64,000 nucleotides of DNA from Azolla pinnata (GCA_037176905.1 JBBBWG010001114.1:1-64000); one strand, 5' to 3'. Shown: positions 12,171-25,983, numbered from the stretch's first letter. The notes: a model not told the origin generated them from the letters alone. Numbers and translations are program-made.

Positions 12171-14617
12171 GAGGGAAGAAGAAAATCTAAGAACAGCAAC
12201 AAGATTCATACAACAGATATGGTGACAATACTGGAGCACTATGATCTACCTATGCTGAAAGAAAAATGATTCATACAGGTTCATATTCAATGTCTATGAG
12301 AGAAATTGGTATTGACGTTCCAGTGTGAGGGGATACAAAGAAATGGTTGTTTTGGCCGTGGGTACATATAAATAGAGTAGAGTATGCAACTCAGCTATAA
12401 AATTTGGAAGCCCCAACTTTATATATAAAGAAGCAGAAGAAGCAAAGTTATAGCATAACAGGTATATTTTGGGAGAATGTATATTTGGAGACAAAATTTG
12501 GAACTAAATTATGGGAATTCGAGGAAAAATAAGAGGAGGGAAGTTATCCACTGAAGGAAGAAGAGGAAGAAATATAATCTAACAGGACTATTCTGGGAGT
12601 ACAGCATATAGATATTGCAGAAATCAGTTTCAAGCAATAGCTTCGTCATCAAGTACCTAGATGAGCATAAGACTGATATGTTGCTGCTCCTTGGAAAGGA
12701 TTGAAGCCAAACAGTGGAAAGAAAGCTAGCAGTGTACATGGAAATGCAGCATGAACAATGTCCATAGCAAGTCAGTAATAATAGACAAAATGTTGGATAT
12801 ATATATACATATTTGTTAATTATATTGTGATTTTTTTTATGGTTCACCCTACATCTATATGTATATTCCAATTGTAAGCGTAATGTTGTTGCCAAAAATA
12901 GAGGCTCAGCTAGTTTTTAACTACTGTTTACATTCGCTTATGAGCAGCATATATAATCACAATTAACTACTTAGCTCAAGAAATTATAGCCTTTCTTCCA
13001 GCCCTTTGCACATGTGTGTATATATATCTTCACATATTTTTCAGCTACCATCTGTAAAGTGTCTCGACTTCGTTCGTTTAAGTATCCATTTAATGTTAAA
13101 TCTTAAATATTTACATAACATTTACTGTTCATGTTGCTTTTATTTCCTGTTTATGATGATCGAGTCAAAACAATAATCCTTGAATTGCAGTATCCTTTTT
13201 TTTGTTCATACTTAGATCAGGATTCAGTACCGCTGCTTTTTTTTTTTAGCTTGGATGATGCATCATTTGGACTTAATGTTGTGTTGCTTGAGAATATATC
13301 TAAGGAATTCCTCTGTTGTGGTCTCTTGTATTACTATTATTATTCATTGAGCGAACATTATAGTTAAATCATATATGAGTTACCACCATAATTGGGCCAG
13401 ATCTTGCTCAACATGTTGCCTCTCACTTCCAAGGCTGTTTCGACCATAGCCTAAATGACATTTTAACTAAAATTTTCTTTAAAACCTAAAAACGAAACCT
13501 CTCGATTAGCGGCCATATATCACATCCTAAACTAATCACTATCTTGGCAATGGCTGTAGTATTCATGGGGCATGATTTACCATGTTAGATTGGTGCGGAC
13601 ACTATTGATTTTTTATGGCAAGTTTCTATTGGAATTATGTAGTGTGGTTATCATAGAAAGTGGAAAATTAGAAGTTAGTCCCAAATAATGCCGAGGAGAT
13701 CCATATGAAATTAAACCTAGATTGACCACTTCATACTTTGAGACTTATATATGCACGCGTATAGCAAGCTCATCGAGATCCTGGTTACGCGCTTTTTTAC
13801 TCTTTCGGTGCACATGATACACATTTATGAGAGAAAGTTGTTGATTCTCGCTTTTAATCATTTCCTCATAGCGATCAACTTCTCTCTTCATACTCAAGTA
13901 CACAACAACTCTTCATACTCAAGTCCACCTTGCTATGTATGCAATGTAGCTTGATTTTTCTTAGTTTTAAGGCTTCACATCATACTCCGAGTTTGATCTT
14001 TCTTGTGCTCTCTGTGGAATGCACATCTAAGTTCCTCGTATCAGCATTGCTTATCCACAACAATGTACGTGATATACCTTGGTTAGTTTTCGAGGCTTTA
14101 CTCATCATCAAATGTCAAGCTAGATTCATGTTTCTCAAAGCATTCGACAACAAGCTATCCAAGACATAGTGCCGACAGAATCAAGCGCAGATCATTGATG
14201 GGAAATCCGACTGCGTAGAAGCTGCAATTTCCGATGCGGCTTCATGGCTAGGTTATGAATGCTTTTAGGGATCATGGAGATGATGATGCTAATGCTGACA
14301 CGAATGCACACAGACATACTTCACTCCAACACATTATAAGTACAATATAGGCCAAAATCCATATCTATACACAGGATTGATACAACACCAAGGGAGTACA
14401 AGCTGATGTTAAGATTCGATCGATCCAAAGCAAGATTCAAAGCAAATAAACATTGGACATTGACATTTGTGTCATGATGCATTGGTTACTTGTTGTCATG
14501 AATCCTTATTTAAGGATCATATGATGAGAGAAGAAAAACACAAAAAACAATGTGTGAATGAAATACAGAGACACCATCAGATCTTGACTTCCATTGCTGC
14601 TTCAGAGCTCTGTCTCC
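12171..14617. other. Intergenic region between KNOX and the PDI-like gene
   Basis: AT-rich DNA holding the KNOX 3'UTR and the PDI-like promoter. No domain, RNA gene or clear repeat was recognised. A TATTTAAG sequence near 14508-14515, about 100 bases upstream of the PDI-like ATG, is a possible TATA element. Confidence 0.5.
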
Positions 14618-15136
14618 ATGGCTCCCTCCTCTTGTAGCAGACGTTTCCTTCTCCTCCTCCTCCTCTGCGCCGGAACCCATCTCGGTATCCTCCTCACCGA
14701 CGCATCTGCAGAGCTCGATGCCGACCAAGACCTAGATTTCCTCGATTTGGAAGATGACTTGGAGGAAGACCTTTCCCCTGGCTCATCACCATCATCGCCC
14801 TCTACTCCGTCTCAAATTGTGAGCGCAGCACTCCAGCGGAAAGCTCTTGTTCAGCTCTCCGATAGCACGGCGTCGTCTTTCGTAGAGTCGAGGGAGTATG
14901 TTTTGTTGCTCGGATTTGCGCCTTGGTGTACTCGAAGCTCGGAGATAATGTATGAATTCGCAGCTGCGGCACTGGAAATCCAAGAACTGAATGCTCCGGT
15001 CACGCTCGCAAGGCTCGATGCCATTGCAAACACGAGATCTGCCTCTTTATTTGAAATCAAAGGCTTTCCCACTCTTCTCTTCTTCACTAATGGTACTTCA
15101 GAGCGGTATACAGGTGGCGTTACAAGGTGCTTTGGT

Positions 15137-15178
<42 letters not shown>

Positions 15179-18100
15179 TCTCTCTCTCTCTCTCTCTTTT
15201 CCCTTCATTAAACTGTAGCATAACTCGTTTTTGTTAGATTGCACTTGTCTCATGGTGGAGGTCAGATGTTTGAATCATAAGAATTGTAATATTTATATTT
15301 GAATGGAGAAGGGATCGTTGAATCACCACTTTTTTAGTGTCAATGTTTGGATGAAAAAAGAGTGTTTGAATGACTAGAAGTGTAGTGTCTAGATCTGGAT
15401 GGAAAATGGTATTAGATATGAAGTGCAAGATCATGAATGACAAAGTGGTTTTTGGTACCAAAAATGATGATCCGTAACATCCAAGATATTATAGTTGATG
15501 TCAGAGGGCAGTAATAAAATCTCTATATGTTTCTCTCGGTTGTGGTTGTGTGGTTGATGTATGTGTGAATATGGTATTCCATGTATTTTTATACCACAGC
15601 TCCGTGTGGCATGAGATTTAACCAACTTATTGTATTTGACCACTATTGGATTTGCTTTGCTTGTAGAAGAATGCGAAAGATAGTTAGGATTATATGAGAG
15701 AGACTCGAGTAATGCACCAAATATAGTAGAGTCGGGATTACAATATGACATCTTTTTTACTTCGTTGATGAGTGTACTGTTCATATTTAGATTTCCCTTT
15801 GTTTTCTTTTAATGATTCTTCATACAGATGTGTTCATTTTTGGCTAGGGATTCCATAGTGGTGTGGATCAAAAAGCATACTGGATCACCTGTTAAGACAG
15901 TTTCTTTGAAAGAAGAGGCTGAAGAAATTGTTAAACAAGGAAAAACTACAGTGGTTGGATTCTTTAAAGTCTTTGAGGTAATGCCTTAACACATAATTCC
16001 TTCTTGGTTTGTATGTAACATCACCTGTCATGGGTTATTTGAGCTACATAAGCACATATGTGCTACACACATATTTTTGGGTCATTTGTATATTCAAAGC
16101 ATGAATTATTTATTCCATTTTAGTCTAGGAAACATATGAGTTTCTTTTGATTGTCTGTAGGGACCAGAATATGAAGCTTTTATCTCCGTTGCTGTAGAAG
16201 AGGAAGAGACAGAATTTGTTCAGGTTGATGATCCAGCCTTGGCAGAGATATTGAATGGTGGAGTGCACAGGGAACCACCATTTCTCAGCATTATAAAAAA
16301 CGTACCAGAAAATCATGTCATATTTGGTACGCAAACAACATACAAGTATTTGTATCATTCACTAAAAATGTGGAAGCCCATCATTATCAAAATAATGATC
16401 TTGCCTTCTTTACTATCCGTGTTGCCATTATCTGGCAACCATCTTTTCTATACATTCGTTGCTTGTGATCAACTTTATTTGCCTAAGGACTTCAAGCTGT
16501 CTAAATGTTTTGCAGATGACGTGTTTGAGAAGAACAAAATTAATTGGTTTGTTGAGGTGAATAAGCGTCCACTTGTCACAAAGGTTGAGCAGCTTAATTA
16601 TATGAGTTTCTTCACAAGTCCTATCAAGTTTCAAGTGAGAAAATCTCTCTCCCTCTTATAGGTTTGTTTAATATATTTTAGAGTAAATGTTTGCAAGTTT
16701 TTGGCGAGATTTTGGCTGATTGTTAGCTCAGGGTTTCACATGTTCCAAAGACTTTTCAGATGCATCAACTTAGTCTAATGTGTACCATTAACTGATGCAT
16801 CAACCTAATTGGAAATCTTTCTCTAAATTCCTGCAGGTCACTCTGTTTGCAGATATCGAAAGCTCAAAGACTTTATTGCCATTGTTTCAAGATGTCGCAA
16901 AATTGTTCAAGGGGCAGGTTGGTCCAAGTCCCCATATTTTCATGAGGGTGGAAGATGTCTCATGAACTTTGCTTTACAGTCATGTTCTCCGTGCAGCTTC
17001 TTTTCCTATTTGTTGATATAGCCGATGAAGAAATCTCACGACCAACACTTACATTATATGGGTTAGATGCAAATGAGCCTGTTGTAAGTATAGATATTGC
17101 TGCCTGTATACATTTATTTGCAATATTTTTTAATTCAAAATTTTAATGTTTGAATTTATTGGCAGGTCACAGCTTTCGATTATGATAATGGTAGGAAATA
17201 TCTATTAGAATCAAACCTTAGCATAGAGGCCCTGAAGGTAATAATAATGTCAACCAGTGTGTATGTTGATTTATAGCGGTTCATAGAACAGATTGAATAC
17301 TGAATTGAGTCGGACTGCAGGAATTTTGTGATCAGTTGGTGACTGGGGTGGTTCAACCATATTATAGATCCCAGCCAATCCCTAAGGAGGTAAAATATAT
17401 TAGATTCAATTAGGTGTTCCTCTTGTGTCCAACTTTTCATGTCTAACTTTTTATGCCTCTCCATGTCTAACTTTTCAAAAGAAGCAGAGGAAACATACTT
17501 ATTTATTGATATATTACTATCTGTTTTTTGCTTTTCATGCAGAGTGATGATGCTGTCAAGATTGTAGTTGGGAAAACCTTTCGGTCTGTTGTGTTGGATC
17601 ATTCAAGGGACGTGTTTTTAGAGGTACACATTTTTCTCTTGAAGTAAGTTTTAGTCCTTACATTGTTGAAAAGTTACCGAGTCAGTTGTATAAATTATCA
17701 CTAAACTTATTTCACATAAAAGAGAGGTTCACAGGGGACACTGTTTACACAAGAATAAGGTTTTCTTGAACGATGAAATGAACAGTGAGTTGAATAGGCA
17801 TTTTGTAAGGTTCAAAAGTTACTGAGTCAGTTGTGTGAATTGTCACTACCCTTGTTTCACAAGTTTGAAATAAACAAGAAATTTTTACGGGGTCAACATT
17901 CTAAGTAGCTGTTTAGACAGGGGCAGTATTTTCTTGAATGATGAATTGGAAAGTGATTTGGACAGCCATTTGTGTGAAAGATTTTCGTAGCTGTTGATCT
18001 ACTTAAATACATCACAAAAAATTCTTGATCTGCCCTAAGACCCTTTTATGAATGCTGAAGACCCTTTTATGAATGCTGTATCACTCCTGAGGATCTTATT

Positions 18101-19062
18101 CAAAAGCTTTTGGAAGTGTCATACATGAAACAGACTTTTCTAGATTAGGGCATTGGCTTAAGCAAGACTTGACTTGGTCAAAGCATCGGGGTATGGACCA
18201 TCAGATATTGTTTGATGAGGTAGTGGTGAATATATGCTTAAGATTGTGAGTTAATTTAATATGACATCTGTAAAACAGATGAATATTTATGTGTTGTCAT
18301 AAATAACTACATTAACAGCCAACACTCTTGCCTAAAACAATTAGCGATTGAAGTGGATAGATTATAGCACTACCTAAAGAAAATATGATGCTAGTTGTTA
18401 GAATTAAAATTAGACATGCTAAGACATGTCTATTCTTCTACTTAGGTATATTCACAATGGTGTACAAGATGTGATGCAGCAAGTAAGGCAACTGAAACCA
18501 TTGCGAAGCATTTTAATGGTGTTTCTGGCCTCGTTATTGCCAAAATTGATGCTGGCAAAAATGAGCATGAGCTTTTGAAGGTGTGTCTATTAAGTTTAGT
18601 TTAATAGGTTTGTATAAATGAAGTTGCGTGAATAAGACTAGATGAATTTATAATTTTATACAACATGACAGGTGGAGGACTATCCATCTTTCTTGTTCTA
18701 TCCTGCCAACAATAAGACAAATCCTGTAAGTTCTTGTAATATATTATAACCATAATAACTGACTGTAGGAAAGATAGCTCTAAAGAACTGAAGTAACTGT
18801 ACTAGTTAGAACTGCCATAATCTGATAAATTATGAAATGTTGAATGCCCAAGGTATTGGCACCCAAAAAGTGGTCTACAAAGAAGCTACTGCAGTTTGTT
18901 CATGAGCATGCCACCGTCGCACTTATTGATTCAACAACAGCAGATAAGTATGAATCATTTTCAACTAAAAATGAGAATGATGAAACACTTATATCTTCAA
19001 CTGAGAAAGATAAAGATGAAACGCTTATCCCTGCAATTCAAACACACAAGGATGAATTGTAA
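14618..19062 (+). CDS. Protein disulfide isomerase-like protein, two thioredoxin domains, KDEL tail (PDIL1-5/1-6 type)
   Basis: A thiol oxidoreductase or chaperone of the ER lumen. Exons read: 14618-15126, 15848-15977, 16161-16326, 16516-16634, 16837-16917, 16997-17083, 17166-17237, 17321-17389, 17543-17623, 18446-18580, 18672-18725, 18853-19062. Together they give about 570 aa, with phases agreeing throughout. Residues 1 to about 34 form a signal peptide with a LLLLLLCAGTHLG core. An acidic segment (DLDFLDLEDDLEED) follows, as in PDI family N-termini. The first thioredoxin-like domain has the active site WCTRS (C104-S107) and the cis-Pro segment IKGFPTLLFF. Two central inactive thioredoxin-like segments follow. 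The second active site is WCTRC (C444-C447). The protein ends HKDEL, a textbook ER retention signal, which supports the whole exon chain. The first site lacks its resolving cysteine (CxxS), so it should act as an isomerase or trap rather than an oxidase. The start is the first ATG and lies directly before the signal peptide. Confidence 0.93.
15139..15198. repeat. (TC)n(AC)n(TC)n compound microsatellite
   Basis: A pyrimidine-rich compound repeat just 12 bases inside the first intron of the PDI-like gene. Its antisense strand is GA/GT rich. Its closeness to the donor site (AAG|GTGCTTTGG, a weak donor) is noted in the findings. Confidence 0.9.
17640..17960 (+). repeat. Degenerate direct duplication in a PDI-like intron
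   Basis: Within the intron 17624-18445, a segment starting GAAAAGTTACCGAGTCAGTTG (about 17668) recurs as CAAAAGTTACTGAGTCAGTTG (about 17814). Each copy continues with a similar TATTTCACA segment and a TTTTCTTGAA(C/T)GATGAA segment. Two diverged copies, each about 150 bases. Confidence 0.6.
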
Positions 19063-20788
19063 TAGAGAGATCAAGAGAGTAAGTATAAAATGAACCGATA
19101 TAAATCTGCTTCCAAACCACCACTTCTGATTATAAATAGAGGTGGTTGTGTTGTACCACTTTTTATGTTTTCAGCCAGATTCTTATGTGATTCCTCGGCA
19201 AAATGTATCCTCTTATATTTCCGGTGACAATAACTGTTTCTTACAAAACCCATTTTGATTTTCCCAGTTACAAGAGCCGTGATAATTGTAATTGACGTTG
19301 ATTTGCAAAACAGTTCTCTTACATTTTTCATTACAGAAACCGCCTTGTGCAAAATGTTTTTGGCATTAATAACTGTTAGTTTTTTAGTCAGTTGGCTTCT
19401 TTGAGATTGCTGTAGGAGGATACCATGCATTAATCAAAGGCTGGGCGTATTGTCAGCTTGCATATTTGTCCATAGGATCATCGGAGCTCAAACTTGGGTC
19501 CTCATTTCCCTAGTGTATGAAAAATAGCTGGAAGTGCACTTCAATATGGAACCAGAGTGCAAGGAAATCATGTGATAATGATCGAAGTTGTATGTCGAAT
19601 GTATATGCTACAAGTTAACATCAAGAATGCGGGGCATGATTTGTTTAGGCCCTACATGTTCACATATATGTTTCACGTGCAACAAGATTGGGATACACTA
19701 CACACGTCTTATGCAAAGCGTTAATAACGCAACTTGATCATAAGCTAGCATATGACGATGGCATTTGAAGAGATTGTACATTCATGGGTGAGTTTGGTTT
19801 AATGACTTAGTTTAATCGGAATTGAATATGAGAGGCTTTTGCTTAAGATTCGATTAGTTGATCATTGACTTTCCATACTCAAATCTTTGATGTTGATCCA
19901 AAGGGGATTCTACTATAAAGCTAGCAATTGGTTGGGTCGTTTCAAGCCAACTCAATGCCAACTCGATTTGCAAGCTTCTCCCAAATGAGTTGATTGCCGA
20001 TCATCGGAAAATCAGGCATGGTGCAACTTGAGCTTGCCATGATCAATTTTGTAGAAAATTGTGGCTTCTTGGACCATTGAATGATCGTATGGTTACCAAA
20101 ATGGACTTGGCATAATCAGGAGCAGAGTTAGGGCTATGTAAGAAAGATCATCACTAGTCTAACCATTGTAACAATTTTATGCTACCTACTTAAACAAGAT
20201 TCGGCATTCTCAAATGTATTCATAGAAGAATTTTGATCCCCAGATTGTTCCCTACACCAATGTTCAACAATATATCTATCTAGCCAATATACTTGTTATG
20301 CAGTAAGTTAGTGTTGTCCCTAAACCTTGCTGTAGCACGTGCGCTTTTTCAACAGCCAGATCCGTGCTTTGATCGAGATGTTTTTGTACTTACCGTACTA
20401 CTGCTCTTGTCGGAAGAATCTGCACATACGATTCAAGTTACAAATGATTTACGTCCCACGTTTCACAAGGTGGTACACATCAACGGGGTTTGGAGAAACG
20501 ATTTGTTACAGTTCGTACTCATCGTCCATGCACATGCCGATATATATCCCATCCAAATGCTAATCGCCAGCGATCGTCAGCTGAGATGAGATCTTTATGA
20601 AATGACCCGCGAGTAATCGACGATCTAATAATTATCGACGAATCGAGCACGGTAAGAAGCACAAATGATGCATGAATCAGTATACAATTAGTCCCAATGT
20701 GTGATGTAAAATTTCCATTAGAAGTGTTATTAAATAATGTCCTTAGATTTTCTTCACCATCATCACCACCATCATCATCATCATCATC
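19063..20788. other. Intergenic region: PDI-like 3'UTR and PPOX upstream DNA
   Basis: No gene recognised. The right end (about 20755-20790) is a CATCATCAT microsatellite running into the first ATG of the PPOX gene. Confidence 0.5.
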
Positions 20789-23700
20789 ATGTTCTTCTTC
20801 TTCTTCATTCTTCTTCCTTCAGGAAAAAAAGGACCTTCCATGGAATTGGGCACTACTCTGTTCCCTCCTCCTCCTTCTGGGATAATCCCTAACCCTAACC
20901 CTAACCCTGCAGCTGGCCAGGTAAATGCAAACCCTACCTTAAACCAGAACCCTAAATTGGGGCCCACCACCAGCGCTCACCCCAACTTCGGCTGGACCAA
21001 CTCTAAACAATACCCTGGTAACCCTAACCCTAAACATGGCAGGGCTAACCCTAACCCTAGGTCTGAATCCATCGACCAAGCGTTTGTTCTGGGTTCTGCA
21101 TCCGATCGGGAACAGAAGGCTCATTTTGTCGAGATTCATGCCGATGAATATCCATCCTCTTCTTCTCCGGCACCGGAGAAGACGCAGAATAAGCAATCGT
21201 ATGAGTGTGTCATTGTTGGGGCAGGGATCTCGGGATTATGCACAGCCCAGGCCTTAACTACAAAACACGGTCTTGATGCGGCTCGAGTACTCGTCACTGA
21301 AGCTAGAGACAGAGTAGGTGGTATTATCTGTACTGTTCAGAGAGGAGAGTATCTCTGGGAAGAAGGACCCCATAGCTTTCAGCCTTCTGATCCAGTGCTT
21401 AATTTGGCGGTACAAGTTTGCTCATTTTTAGTGTGATTCTTGATGCTGATTTTGATTGTGTGCGCGTGTGTATAATTGTTTTGATTAAAGCTCTAGTTTT
21501 GCTGCACTCATAACAGTTTTAACAGTTTTAGTTTGGTTATATAGTTTTTAGATTGTATTAAAAAATTATAGTCTACATGCTGATTGTGCGTGTCTATAGC
21601 ATATACTACTTAGGATTAATGAATCTATTTAAATTTGCTCAATTTTCTAGATTCTATCAAAATTTATTGTTGCATGGTCATAGTGTGTTTGTGTATGTAC
21701 TCGAAATTAAGAAGCCACAAGTTGTGCAAATTCACATTAGAGGGTTAATGATCTTAATCATACTGATTACGACATTGATTGGTTAGCACTCAAGATTTAA
21801 ACATTACTGTGGGCATTTGGTATAGGTGAATCAAGTTGTTCTCTTCTTGTGTATTAAAAACATCCAGAAATTTGTGTAATGTAGTTTTGTGAAGGAGCAC
21901 ACTGTGAGGAAAACAGTAAGATTTACTAAACAAAGGAAGAAAATAAAAGAAGTTATATAATAACGTGTTTAATGGCCCAAATAGCGTATGGTAACAAAGA
22001 TTAAGTTTTTTCTTAAAACGCCGTCTATCCTTTGAGAAGAAAAACCAAAATGAGTTTGTCTAAATGCAGATATTTCTATATAATCTTGCTATCTATATTC
22101 TGAATTCAGATTATTTATTTGCTGCGTGTAAAAGATCTTCAAAATGGGCTGATTCAAATGATAACATCTCAAAAGTGGGAATAGAATAATTAGTGGTGGA
22201 GAGAAACACGGTTTATTATTATCTGCAAAGCAACCCAAAATTGCCTATCTGAACAGGCAAGTGTTTGCTTCTGAAAATATTCTGTAACTTGATGAAGAGA
22301 AGCAAACAGCCATGAATTATGGCGTCATCCTTGGACTGTCAACTCTTCACCATACTTATGGAAGATATCAAATGCTGATATCAGATGTTTTTGCACCACT
22401 TTAGTAGAAGAAAGCAATAGATAAATGGATGCAGAATGAAAAACGATTCAGTACTCAGTTTATGATGCCATGAGATATTTGATTGTGGAGGAAGGATCTT
22501 GGCATTGAGGAAGAAATTGGCTGGAATATACTTTGCAAATGTGGATCTTGACTATTGTGCCCGAGATAACGTAGCTGGTGGATTGATCTCATTCCTGATA
22601 TCACACAACATATAATGTGAGTCAATAGAATTGCTTCAGCTTATTAGCTGAGTTTCATAATTTAAGTTCCATTCTCAATGCATCATCACCAAGGTTGAGC
22701 ACATATATGTGCTCATAGTTTTCTCATGGTACTAGAAAGTGACAATCCCCTGTCTTAACGAGACACACAAGGTTTATTTGTTTATTCTGGATCAATGGGT
22801 GAAAATTTCCAGATCGTTACAAACAACATTAACCATGCTAACACTACAATCAGACCATCTCACCTTCATATTCACATGGGACTAACCATTGGCAGTACTA
22901 AAATATAGATATTTTGGAAATTATTCTCCTTTCCCATATGAATCTGTCTATAATTATGAGTTGTAATATCTTCTCCCCCACATATGCAATTGAGTTTTCC
23001 AGGCGTACTTCTAAAATATGAATGCAATGATCCACTCTGGTCCTCAGTATTTAAATTAAAGAACTGGCTGCTTTATATAAGAATGAGAAATTCATAAATA
23101 GTTTAACTTTTCTGAATACAATATTGGAACTCTTGGGTGTTTCTATTCTTCCATTGATATGGTCAATATTTTCCCCCCTGGTGATTATGAGATGATCCAT
23201 ATAGAGCAAAGCTGACTGTTGCAAGGTCATTTTCATACCAAGTTAATGAATTTTGGCGAGAAGTGGACATTAGCTGATTGATGAAATCCTCAAGATCTCA
23301 AGTGGCCTCTAGATCTGCCATGGGCAGTCAATGCCTTGCTTACATGGAAAACTTGAAGTTTTTCTCTTTTATTTTAGTACTGTTTGAATAGGAAACACTA
23401 TTATTATTAGATTGTAGAGTGGAAAACTTAGCTTTTGCCGCTTGTGCCCCTGTTTTCATTATCATGTAAATCTTGATATTCTGGCTGTCTGCATATGTTT
23501 CTGTTGCTTATTTCTACCTATTTGCTTATTTCATTAAATGTAACAACCAGACATCCAATGCTTCTTTTTTCTTCAAAATAGGTTGATAGCGGTCTAAAGG
23601 ATGAGCTTGTTCTTGGGGACCCATCTTTTCCCCGTTTTATATATTGGCAAGGAAAATTGAGACCAGTACCATCTGTACCCACAGATTTACCTGTTTTTGA

Positions 23701-25983
23701 ATTATTGACTATCCAAGGGAAACTAAGAGCTGGTTTGGGTGCTCTTGGCATACGCCCTCCACCACCAGTAAGTGTGTTAGATACATTTAGTGTCCTAATG
23801 TGGTTTCAATGGGCTGTATTGCAAAAAGTGTGGATTACTATTTCGTGTAAGCTTACCTTATTTCAATTTGGATGGTAGGGACATGAAGAATCTGTTGAGG
23901 AATTTGTTCGTCGTAACCTTGGAGCTGAGGTTTTTGAGAGACTAATCGAACCTTTCTGTTCAGGTTGAATATTTATACCATGAATTCTTCGAACTTCTTG
24001 GCTTCCTTCTTCTTATTATGTGTTTGTGTAGAGCAATTTGAGTCAAATATAATGACCTTGACATAGGAATCTATGCGGGAAATCCTGCAAAGCTGAGTAT
24101 GAAAGCTGCCTTCGGAAGAGTTTGGAAGCTTGAAGAGATGGGGGGAAGTATCATTGGAGGAACTTTTAAACTGATCCAGGATAGAATTAAGATTCCAATG
24201 CCACCAAGAGATCCGTATGCCCCTGTACATTCACATGATCTTCATTGATGCCAAAAAAAATGTTTCACTAATTCTAAATTGAAAAATATTCTCGCTCATA
24301 TAAGAAAAACTGTTTAATAGAAGTAAACTACGTTTGTAAAAAGGTTATAACCAGTAGAAATGTACATTTCTATACCATTTGTTTGTATTTATTTTAATGG
24401 GCGTATCGTTTTTGACTTATCAGACGACTACCTACACTGACAGGACAAACTGTGGGATCATTCAAGAAAGGATTGATCACACTGCCGAAAGCCATCGCGG
24501 AGAAGTATAAATATATGTGCAAGCTTCTATTGTGGTATAAACGAGATTAGAAGGCATTTCTATCTTTCTAATTCAGCATTCCTTTGTTTTTCTGTCAGAT
24601 TAGGAAATAGTGTCAAACTCAACTGGACTCTTGAGTCTATGCAAGTTGCCTCAAGAAGAGGTGGATATGAACTCGTTTACAGAACTCCAGAAGGCCTGAA
24701 AACAGTTTTAACCAAGACAGTTGTCCTGACAGTACCATCATATGTTGCAAGTAATATAGTGCGGCCTTTATCAGTAAGTTATCCCATAGTTAACTTCTAG
24801 TTTCATCAGATTGATGATAACTTATAATGTATCTGGTTTATTCAAATGTTGATTTTCAAGGATTGAGTGTTATTGAGAATGTGGGTAGTTTTTCTTTGAA
24901 TGATGTCAGCGAGATGCTGCGGAATCTCTTTCAAAGATTTCTTATTCACCGCTGGCAACCATAAGTCTGTCTTATCCCAAGTCATCAATAAGGGAAGACC
25001 GTCTTATTAATGGTGAGCTCAAGGGATTTGGTCAACTTCATCCTCGCAATCAAGGAATTCAAACCTTAGGTGGGCTATCCGTTTGAAGTATATTTTTGGA
25101 AAGATAGTATTTTCAAGGTGTCGCTATTTTATGCAATAGCAATTATTACATCTTTCCTTTTGTAGATATTTATTGTTTTACATCTACTATTTGAAGTTTG
25201 GGGATGGTCTTCTTTTGCTCATGTTTTATGCAGTAGAAATGAACTTCACTTAATTTCTTGCAGGAACAATTTATTCTTCATCATTATTTCCCAGTCGTGC
25301 TCCTGCTGGTCGTGTGCTTTTGGTTAATTATATTGGAGGGGTTACCAACCCAGATATAATCAACATGGTAAGCCTTCCTTTCTGACTACAGCAGAGCTCT
25401 CAATGTACCAATCTTGTATTGGAAGATATGGTATAATGACAATCAACGGTTGGATCATTGCAGGAAGATGTTTGATCATTTTTGTCTCATCATAATAGGT
25501 TTTAATAATTGCATCTAGATTCTATAAAGACCTTGAGACTCTACAGCAACACATTTAAAAAATATATTCTGGGAATCAGTTAATTTATTTCATATAACGA
25601 TGTTGGGGATGTACATAAGGTATCTTGGAGAAAAGAAACGGTTTTTGATCTTTGGTCCATAATGTGTGGAATTTCAGAGTGAAGGAGAGCTTGTGAACCA
25701 AGTTGACAAAGATATCCGTATAATGCTGATCAAACCTGATGCGCCAAGACCGGAAGATGTGGCAGTGAGAGTCTGGCCAAGAGCTATTCCACAGTTTGAT
25801 GTAGGTCACTTCGACATCTTAAGAGATGCTCGCAAAGCATTAGATGATGCTGGTTTAGCGGGTCTATTCCTCGGTGGAAATTACATGGCTGGTGTCTCCT
25901 TGGGTCAATGTATTGAAGGTGCATATGAATGTTCCAAGTCCATCTCCCAATTATTGAAAGAGGTATCATCGCTACATCCATAA
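20789..25983 (+). CDS. PPOX1: Protoporphyrinogen IX oxidase, plastid type
   Basis: An FAD enzyme that oxidises protoporphyrinogen IX to protoporphyrin IX, the last common step of heme and chlorophyll synthesis, in the plastid. Exons read: 20789-21409, 23582-23767, 23879-23963, 24067-24214, 24424-24504, 24599-24773, 24910-25069, 25264-25367, 25678-25983. They give about 621 aa with consistent phases. The FAD motif is VIVGAGISGLCTAQAL (G144, G146, G149), then VTEARDRVGG. Further family blocks are LWEEGPHSFQPSDPVL, PRFIYWQGKLRPVPS (R225, aligning with the substrate-binding Arg of tobacco PPO2), LGALGIRPPPPG, NLGAEVFERLIEPFCSG, GFGQLHPR, TIYSSSLFPSRAPAGRVLL and the C-terminal FAD block GLFLGGNYMAGVSLGQCIEGAY. 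The first ATG (20789) gives MFFFFFILLPSG. A second in-frame ATG at 20840 (CCATGG context) starts MELGTTLFPP and may be the true start of the transit peptide. The N-terminal 130 residues hold Asn-Pro runs encoded by CCCTAA repeats. The catalytic-region Asn of GPNSF is His195 here. Confidence 0.94.
20885..21060 (+). repeat. CCCTAA telomere-like hexamers inside the PPOX coding region
   Basis: Three CCCTAA units lie near 20887-20906, with further pairs near 21020-21032 and 21046-21058. They encode Asn-Pro runs in the N-terminal region of the oxidase. Confidence 0.85.
21410..23581 (+). other. PPOX intron 1 (2.2 kb)
   Basis: An AT-rich intron with donor GCG|GTACAAG and acceptor AATAG|GTTGAT. No coding domain, RNA gene or ordered repeat was recognised. 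Confidence 0.6.
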
